Of a stretch of DNA of 9,522 nt, positions 5,744 to 9,522 are shown piece by piece. A program made the position numbers and the translations under genes. This stretch comes from Candidatus Aenigmatarchaeota archaeon (GTDB lineage Archaea > Aenigmatarchaeota > Aenigmatarchaeia > Aenigmatarchaeales > Aenigmatarchaeaceae), in assembly GCA_028715225.1 (NCBI GenBank), contig JAQUSH010000022.1:1-9522 (forward strand), written 5' to 3'. How positions within the stretch are numbered: the first letter of the stretch is position 1; every line of letters starts with the position of its first letter. Below the pieces are notes generated by a model. It was not told the DNA's origin. It did not search any database and saw nothing but the letters and a program-made list of their open reading frames with translations.

Positions 5744-6460
5744 ATGGAAAATATGTCTGAAATTGTTAAAAGGGAATTCGGAGATATGTTATTAATTCCG
5801 GGAAAAGCATTTGATGATAAGATTCGTTGTAGTGCATTACGATATGAAGAAATGTCTTATCTTTCAGAATTGTGTGATAAACCTAAGATAGTATATTATC
5901 CTGGTTGCGGAGCAGATTTCACACCGATATATTTTCTGGACGCAAAAACTTATGTTTATCAGGATATAGGCTATTGGCCGTTCCCAGATAAGTTAATGAA
6001 TGTACAATATTCTAAATTATTATGCAGTTTATTAAATAAGGAACTTGTCAGAGATTTAAAGATAAAAAATTCAGGAAATAAATTTACGTTTGAAACAAAG
6101 AATATCGGCGGTTCTAGTTTCTCTAAAAAACGGTTATTAGAATTATTTTATGGGTCTGAAAACGGTGATATGAATAAATACACCCCAAAGAAAGCCAGAA
6201 AAGCAGATATCACCTATCTTGATTATTTGAATCTGTCAATAGGTGTTGTGCCTAACCTTAAAATTGGTTCTATCATAAGATCCTCTGTTGGACTTGGTGG
6301 TTCCTGGTATTTTGACCTTCCGAAAGATGTGGACATGGAACAGTTTGGTCTTGAAACTATTCTAATAGATGATAACCATAATAGAGCTATTTTCAGAAAG
6401 ATAAAACAAGTTTCTCATGAAGAGACGAAAAGATTAAAACATAATGCATGCTATTATTAA
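5744..6460 (+). CDS. hypothetical protein, possibly SAM-methyltransferase-like Rossmann fold
   Basis: Not recognised with certainty. Residues 49-65 (containing VYYPGCGADFTPI) resemble the glycine-rich motif I of class I SAM-dependent methyltransferases: a hydrophobic strand followed by PGCGAD. The next strand ends in VYQDIG (71-76), where the acidic residue after motif II would sit. KADITYLDYL (153-162) could be the motif IV strand, and GSWYFDLP (186-193) a late strand. These are weak, pattern-level matches. The protein has no zinc motif, signal peptide or membrane segment. It is 238 residues, about the size of a lone methyltransferase domain. The start at 5744 fits the TATA box; Met4 (5753) is the alternative. 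It lies between the mcm operon and aIF2-beta with its own promoter, so context gives no clear job. Confidence 0.75.
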   Translation: MENMSEIVKREFGDMLLIPGKAFDDKIRCSALRYEEMSYLSELCDKPKIVYYPGCGADFTPIYFLDAKTYVYQDIGYWPFPDKLMNVQYSKLLCSLLNKELVRDLKIKNSGNKFTFETKNIGGSSFSKKRLLELFYGSENGDMNKYTPKKARKADITYLDYLNLSIGVVPNLKIGSIIRSSVGLGGSWYFDLPKDVDMEQFGLETILIDDNHNRAIFRKIKQVSHEETKRLKHNACYY

Positions 6461-6462
6461 CT

Positions 6463-6470
6463 TTTATAAA
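6463..6470 (+). promoter_or_regulatory. TATA box of the aIF2-beta operon
   Basis: TTTATAAA, 22-29 bases before the ATG at 6492 and only 2 bases after the TAA of the preceding gene. It is one of the best TATA boxes in the window and implies a leaderless aIF2-beta mRNA. Confidence 0.65.
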
Positions 6471-6491
6471 CCTTGATTCTATATTATTCTT

Positions 6492-6893
6492 ATGAATTAC
6501 GAAGAGCTACTTACCAAAGCATTTGACAAATTGCCTAAACTGAAAGATTCTGGAGAACGATTTGAGATTCCTAAAGCAGATGTCATGACAGAAGGAAACC
6601 AGACCATAATCAAAAACTTCGGTCAGATAGCAACAACATTAAGAAGAGAGCCAGAGCATCTGCTTAAATTCTTAACAAAAGAATTAGCTGCTCCCGGAGC
6701 TGTCAAACAACAGAGAGCAGTATTCATGACAAAACTAACACAGTCAGCGATACAGCAAAAAATTGAGACTTATGTCAGAGATTATGTAATCTGCAAAGAA
6801 TGCAAGAGACCAGATACTAAATTAGTCAAGGAAAACAGAATAACTATTTTAGTTTGCGAAGCATGCGGAGCAAAATATGGTGTAAAGGGATGA
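6492..6893 (+). CDS. eif2b: translation initiation factor aIF2 subunit beta
   Basis: Beta subunit of the heterotrimeric aIF2, which carries initiator Met-tRNA to the small ribosomal subunit. The 133 residues match the usual archaeal length. The N-terminal helix (MNYEELLTKAFDKLP) binds the gamma subunit in relatives. The central alpha/beta domain carries the family's TIIKNFGQIATTLRREPEHL block (38-57), and LAAPGA (65-70) is also family-typical. The C-terminal zinc ribbon is complete: C101-x2-C104 and C122-x2-C125. The ATG is preceded by a strong TATA box at leaderless distance. Its TGA stop overlaps the ATG of the next gene (ATGA at 6890-6893), so the two are co-transcribed. Confidence 0.96.
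   Translation: MNYEELLTKAFDKLPKLKDSGERFEIPKADVMTEGNQTIIKNFGQIATTLRREPEHLLKFLTKELAAPGAVKQQRAVFMTKLTQSAIQQKIETYVRDYVICKECKRPDTKLVKENRITILVCEACGAKYGVKG
6879..6882 (+). promoter_or_regulatory. GGTG ribosome-binding motif inside aIF2-beta
   Basis: GGTG ends 7 bases before ATG 6890 and lies within the last codons of aIF2-beta. It helps decide the start of the pilin-like gene and suggests reinitiation through the ATGA overlap. Confidence 0.5.
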
Positions 6894-7264
6894 AAGGCCA
6901 ATTTTTCATCATATCAACAGTGATAATGATTTCTGCACTTATTCTGATAATGGGTTATCTTTATGATTATGGAAAGGTTGATCTGACTAAGATCGAAACT
7001 GGTCAGGAAATTAATCTTATAGAAGATATACAAAATAGCTTGAAAACTACAGTTAAGGCTGCATGCGATTCAAGCAATGATGATACAACTATACTGGAAA
7101 ATAATATTCTTCTAGAAGAAAAGTTTCTTAAGGATAAGATGCTGGAAAGCGGCATTGTATTAGAAATAACACACAATACGCCAAGCTGCGCAAGCACGCA
7201 ATTTACATTCAAGATCAAGTCAAATGATTTCTACATAGAGAATACATTTACCTATCAGAGATAG
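6890..7264 (+). CDS. pilin-like single-pass membrane/secreted protein, unknown function
   Basis: A 124-residue protein beginning MKGQFFIIS with one hydrophobic helix at about residues 4-25, then a polar domain containing two cysteines (C59, C100). A short basic start, then GQ and a long hydrophobic stretch resembles archaeal type IV pilin-like (class III signal peptide) N-termini, where the helix stays in the membrane or pilus core and the rest is outside the cell. Here only MK precedes GQ, so cleavage is uncertain and it may be a simple N-terminal anchor. The two cysteines could form a disulfide in the external domain. I chose ATG 6890 over the in-frame 6854 because it overlaps the aIF2-beta stop as ATGA, has GGTG 7 bases upstream, and puts the hydrophobic segment at the N-terminus. 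Function and partner are unknown. Confidence 0.8.
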   Translation: MKGQFFIISTVIMISALILIMGYLYDYGKVDLTKIETGQEINLIEDIQNSLKTTVKAACDSSNDDTTILENNILLEEKFLKDKMLESGIVLEITHNTPSCASTQFTFKIKSNDFYIENTFTYQR

Positions 7265-7265
7265 G

Positions 7266-7274
7266 TTTATATAC
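7266..7274 (+). promoter_or_regulatory. TATA box for the zinc-ribbon gene
   Basis: TTTATATAC begins just after the stop of the pilin-like gene, 22-30 bases before the ATG at 7296. It is identical to the box before the 41-codon gene, at nearly the same distance from the start, and implies a leaderless transcript. Confidence 0.65.
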
Positions 7275-7295
7275 TACTTTTAAGTAAATATATTT

Positions 7296-7622
7296 ATGGT
7301 TAAATCAGATGGTACAGGCGTTTCTGCGATAGATGAAGAAGTGCAAAGAGATGAAGAAGAAATTGCTAAACAAGGAAAATATCATACACAGACATGCGGA
7401 GAATGTACAGAAGAATATAGTCTTAATTTAGAAAAATGTCCTTATTGCGGTAGAAAATCTTCTCTTAGTTTAGATGAAAGACAAATTATAAGTAAAATTT
7501 ACGACCTTCCTTTATCAGAAGGCCTAAATCTTTTAGTAGGAGAGAATTTTCAAGGAAGATTAAGTTTTGAGGATTTTCAAAAAATAACTATTAAATATGC
7601 ATCTAAGGCTACTTTAAAATAA
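7296..7622 (+). CDS. small zinc-ribbon protein, unknown function
   Basis: A 108-residue protein in three parts. The N-terminus is acidic and probably disordered (DEEVQRDEEEIAK, about 13-25). A zinc ribbon follows, with C34-x2-C37 (TCGEC) and C48-x2-C51 (KCPYC), a short 10-residue gap typical of small rubredoxin-like knuckles. The C-terminus is about 50 residues with alternating helix-like segments (DERQIISKIYDLP, then FEDFQKITIKYAS). No catalytic motif was seen. Such ribbons usually hold protein-protein or nucleic-acid contacts. The 5' end is fixed by a strong TATA box at leaderless distance. Its 3' end overlaps the last codons of rfcL on the other strand by 14 bases. I do not recognise a named family. 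Confidence 0.8.
   Translation: MVKSDGTGVSAIDEEVQRDEEEIAKQGKYHTQTCGECTEEYSLNLEKCPYCGRKSSLSLDERQIISKIYDLPLSEGLNLLVGENFQGRLSFEDFQKITIKYASKATLK
7579..7584 (-). terminator. T-tract terminator candidate for rfcL
   Basis: On the minus strand this reads TTTTTT, 24 bases past the rfcL stop and inside the coding sequence of the convergent zinc-ribbon gene. It is a plausible archaeal U-tract terminator for the rfcS-rfcL transcript. Confidence 0.4.
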
Positions 7623-8691
7623 CATCCAAATAAGGCAACTGATTCTTTATGCACCTTTTAGAACAATGTAATTGCTGAGCAAGTGCTCCCTGTGTTTCAT
7701 TGTCTTCAGCTCTTTCTGTTTTGGTTTTGCCAAGTATTATCATCCGGTCTGGTGGTTTGTATGCTGTGTATGAATGGTCTTTTCTGATTAGAGTTATAGA
7801 AGCCAGAGTGTTTTTCATGTACAAAAGCATCCTGTAGTTTTTTCCAATAAAAACCTTTTCTCTAAAGATGTCTGCTTTGCTTAAAATGTCATACGCCAAA
7901 GCAATATCCTCAGGTTTTTTGTATTCGTTTGTGATGTTCTGTTCAACCCACCAGAATATCTCTTCTAAATCCTTGTCGCATGAGTCAATTGCTTTCAGTG
8001 CTTCTTTCATCTCGTTTGATTTGAATATTACTTTGATTGCTTCAAATACATTTATTCCTCTTTCCCTGAATCCTATTATTTCAGATTTAGTTACTTTTTT
8101 CCTTTTTGTTATAAGAATCTGAAGATCATTTATTGCAGCTCTGAGATCTCCGCCAGAGCTTTCAGCAATTGACTTGATTGCGTCTTCAGAAACCTCAACA
8201 CCTTCTTTAGCCGAAACATCTTTTAACTTTTTAGCAATTGATAATGTTCCAATCCTTCTGAATGGTATCAAATCGCAGTAAGTTCTTAATGTTCTAAGGC
8301 CTTTGTCATATGCATCATTGGCAGTAAGTATTACTGGAAATTTGCTGGTTTTAATGAGACTTATTATCTCTGCAACAGTTCCTCTGTCGGTATAATTATC
8401 AATTTCATCTACTAAAATTATTCTTTTTCCTCCAAACAGAGACATCATCATTGAAGATGATTTTATTTTTTTAATTTCTTCTAACTCAGAAGCATGAACT
8501 TCGGTTATGTTTATTTTATTGTTAGTTGATATTACCTGAGATATGATTGTTTTTCCTATACCAGGCGCACCATAAAGAAGAATTGCTTTCCCTGTTTTGA
8601 AAGTTTTGATATAATTCATTATGCCTTCTAGAGCAGCTGCGTTGCCGATAATCTCTCCTATTTTTTTTGGCTTATGCCTGCTTACTAACAT
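7609..8691 (-). CDS. rfcL: replication factor C large subunit (short form)
   Basis: Large subunit of the clamp loader that opens the PCNA ring and places it on primed DNA. The AAA+ module has the RFC-box start (RHKPKKIGEIIG, residues 5-16), Walker A GAPGIGKT (41-48), Walker B ILVDEID (92-98), sensor 1 ILTAND (121-126) and sensor 2 GGDLRAAINDLQ (R184). As expected for the large subunit, there is no SRC arginine-finger motif. The C-terminal part is the helical collar domain, but it stops soon after LPYL near the end. The protein has 360 residues where archaeal RfcL usually has about 400-500 or more and ends with a charged linker and a PCNA-binding PIP box, neither of which is visible. Start: ATG 8691; TTG 8694 is less likely. 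It follows rfcS by 4 bases, with GTGAT at 8699-8695 as ribosome-binding motif. Confidence 0.93.
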   Translation of the reverse strand: MLVSRHKPKKIGEIIGNAAALEGIMNYIKTFKTGKAILLYGAPGIGKTIISQVISTNNKINITEVHASELEEIKKIKSSSMMMSLFGGKRIILVDEIDNYTDRGTVAEIISLIKTSKFPVILTANDAYDKGLRTLRTYCDLIPFRRIGTLSIAKKLKDVSAKEGVEVSEDAIKSIAESSGGDLRAAINDLQILITKRKKVTKSEIIGFRERGINVFEAIKVIFKSNEMKEALKAIDSCDKDLEEIFWWVEQNITNEYKKPEDIALAYDILSKADIFREKVFIGKNYRMLLYMKNTLASITLIRKDHSYTAYKPPDRMIILGKTKTERAEDNETQGALAQQLHCSKRCIKNQLPYLDVILK

Positions 8692-8695
8692 CAAA

Positions 8696-9522
8696 TCACT
8701 TCTTTAGAATTGAAAACTGCGCTAAAAGAGCTTCCAGCTGGATCTGCTCATTTCCGCCCTGATTTATTCTGAATTCAAATTCTCCAACTTTTTCAATCAA
8801 TTTCACCTTTTCATGTTCAGTCAAATCAAGATCATAAATCTGTTCTGTTATTTGTTTTACTATATCCTGTCCAGAGATTCCGTCTTTCAATATCATGTCA
8901 TTTAGCTTCTTTCTAGCATCAATAAATCTGCCACCTAAGGAAAGCTCTAAGATATTGCGTATTTCTTTAGGTTCAGCAATAGCAGCAACATCATATATTG
9001 ATTTAACTGTTACTTTATCACAATTTATAGAAGCTGTCTGAAGTATGTTTATTGCTTTTCTTATGTCGCCTTCTGCAAGCTTACATATTGCTTCAACTGC
9101 CCCCTTTTCTACGTTTACGTGCTCTTTCTCAATTATGAAATCAAGTCTTTTCTTTATGCTTTCGTCTGAAACTGTTTTGAATCTGAATACGCAGCATCTT
9201 GACTGAAGCGGTTCTATTATCTTTGAAGAATAGTTGCATGATAAGAAGAAACGGCAAGAATTGCTATAGCTTTCCATTGTTCGTCTCAATGCATTTTGAG
9301 CATCTCCTGTTAGCGCGTCTGCTTCATCTAAAAATATGATTTTATACGGTACATCTCCTACTGATTTTGTTCTGGCGAAATCCTTTACTTTAGATCTGAT
9401 TATGTTAATACCTCGTTCATCAGAAGAATTAAGCTCTAAAAAGTTCTGCCTCCAGTCTTTTCCAAATAGGTTCTTAGCAATTATAAGCGATATTGTTGAT
9501 TTTCCGCATCCAGCTGGTCCGG
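8696..9522 (-). CDS. rfcS: replication factor C small subunit (partial, 5' end off window)
   Basis: Small clamp-loader subunit; archaeal RFC is typically four RfcS and one RfcL. The window holds 274 C-terminal residues, and the frame continues past the right edge, where the N-terminal 40 or so should be. In order: Walker A read as GPAGCGKST at the very edge, the family's ELNSSDERGI, Walker B FLDEAD, the RRTME segment, the arginine-finger motif LQSRC (which completes the neighbour's ATP site), sensor 2 EGDIRKAINILQ, and the helical collar ending ALLAQFSILKK. Walker A differs from the usual GPPGTGKT, with Ala for the second Pro and Cys for Thr. No intein was seen in the visible part. The stop lies 4 bases before the rfcL ATG, so the two form an operon whose promoter lies off the window. 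Confidence 0.97.
   Translation of the reverse strand, partial: GPAGCGKSTISLIIAKNLFGKDWRQNFLELNSSDERGINIIRSKVKDFARTKSVGDVPYKIIFLDEADALTGDAQNALRRTMESYSNSCRFFLSCNYSSKIIEPLQSRCCVFRFKTVSDESIKKRLDFIIEKEHVNVEKGAVEAICKLAEGDIRKAINILQTASINCDKVTVKSIYDVAAIAEPKEIRNILELSLGGRFIDARKKLNDMILKDGISGQDIVKQITEQIYDLDLTEHEKVKLIEKVGEFEFRINQGGNEQIQLEALLAQFSILKK

Noticed and set aside
6854..6889. Longer N-terminus for the pilin-like protein
   Set aside because: It would overlap aIF2-beta by 40 bases and add a basic cysteine-containing lead; ATG 6890 has the ATGA overlap and GGTG, and places the helix at the N-terminus.
7560..7608. Frameshifted remainder of RfcL beyond its stop
   Set aside because: The original frame has a second stop two codons later, and the other two frames end within about 16 codons without any collar or PIP-box resemblance.
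7868..8122. 84-codon open frame on the plus strand
   Set aside because: Antisense shadow of rfcL with low-complexity Ser/Phe/Ile content, no promoter and no motif.
8692..8694. TTG as the rfcL start
   Set aside because: Directly upstream of an in-frame ATG (8691); no reason to prefer the rarer codon.
9287..9289. TTG as the start of rfcS
   Set aside because: The frame continues without a stop to the right edge and encodes Walker A, ELNSSDERGI and Walker B, so this codon is an internal Leu.
1..9522. CRISPR array, tRNA/rRNA, insertion sequence, toxin-antitoxin or defence genes
   Set aside because: No regularly spaced repeats, tRNA-like cloverleaf, transposase motif or terminal inverted repeats were seen; almost all of the sequence is explained by the genes listed.

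Overview
This window is AT-rich archaeal DNA. It carries archaeal/eukaryotic-type information-processing genes: TATA-binding protein, MCM helicase, an RPA32-like OB-fold protein, initiation factor aIF2-beta, both replication factor C subunits, the diphthamide enzyme Dph6 and an archaeal-type tRNA methylthiotransferase. Nearly every gene or operon also has a TATA-like box 22-31 bases before its start codon, the archaeal leaderless-promoter pattern. No bacterial-type operon, mobile element, tRNA, rRNA or CRISPR array was seen. The short KGQFF-type N-terminal membrane protein and the reduced RfcL would fit a small-genome (DPANN-like) archaeon, but that placement is inference.

Layout. At the left edge, the 5' part of a radical-SAM tRNA methylthiotransferase runs leftward off the window (1-555, minus). 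It is divergent from a 270-residue helical protein of unknown function (622-1434, plus). That gene converges on and overlaps dph6 (1431-2111, minus) by 4 bases. A 41-codon charged mini-gene follows (2197-2322, plus), with its own TATA box and T-tract. The plus-strand core comes next: tbp (2406-2951), mcm (2994-4988) and, 2 bases later, an RPA32-like OB-fold/winged-helix gene (4991-5710). It continues with a possible Rossmann/SAM-methyltransferase-like orphan (5744-6460), aIF2-beta (6492-6893), a pilin-like single-pass membrane protein overlapping it by ATGA (6890-7264), and a zinc-ribbon orphan (7296-7622). On the minus strand, rfcS (partial, running off the right edge) and rfcL (7609-8691) form a tight pair. 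rfcL converges on the zinc-ribbon gene with a 14-base overlap.

How the genes fit together. MCM (replicative helicase), the OB-fold protein (probable single-strand DNA binder) and RfcS/RfcL (sliding-clamp loader) belong to one replication machinery. TBP sets transcription from the TATA promoters seen throughout the window. aIF2-beta, the methylthiotransferase (tRNA position 37) and Dph6 (EF2 diphthamide) all serve translation. Intergenic gaps are all under 90 bases and hold mainly promoters and T-tracts.

Nothing here is a clear new defence or mobile system. The points most worth a second look are the short RfcL without a visible PCNA-binding tail, the tbp upstream region (tandem TATA boxes, a 10-base perfect inverted repeat and an extended Shine-Dalgarno), the mcm/OB-fold dyad, and four small or orphan proteins with no recognised function.
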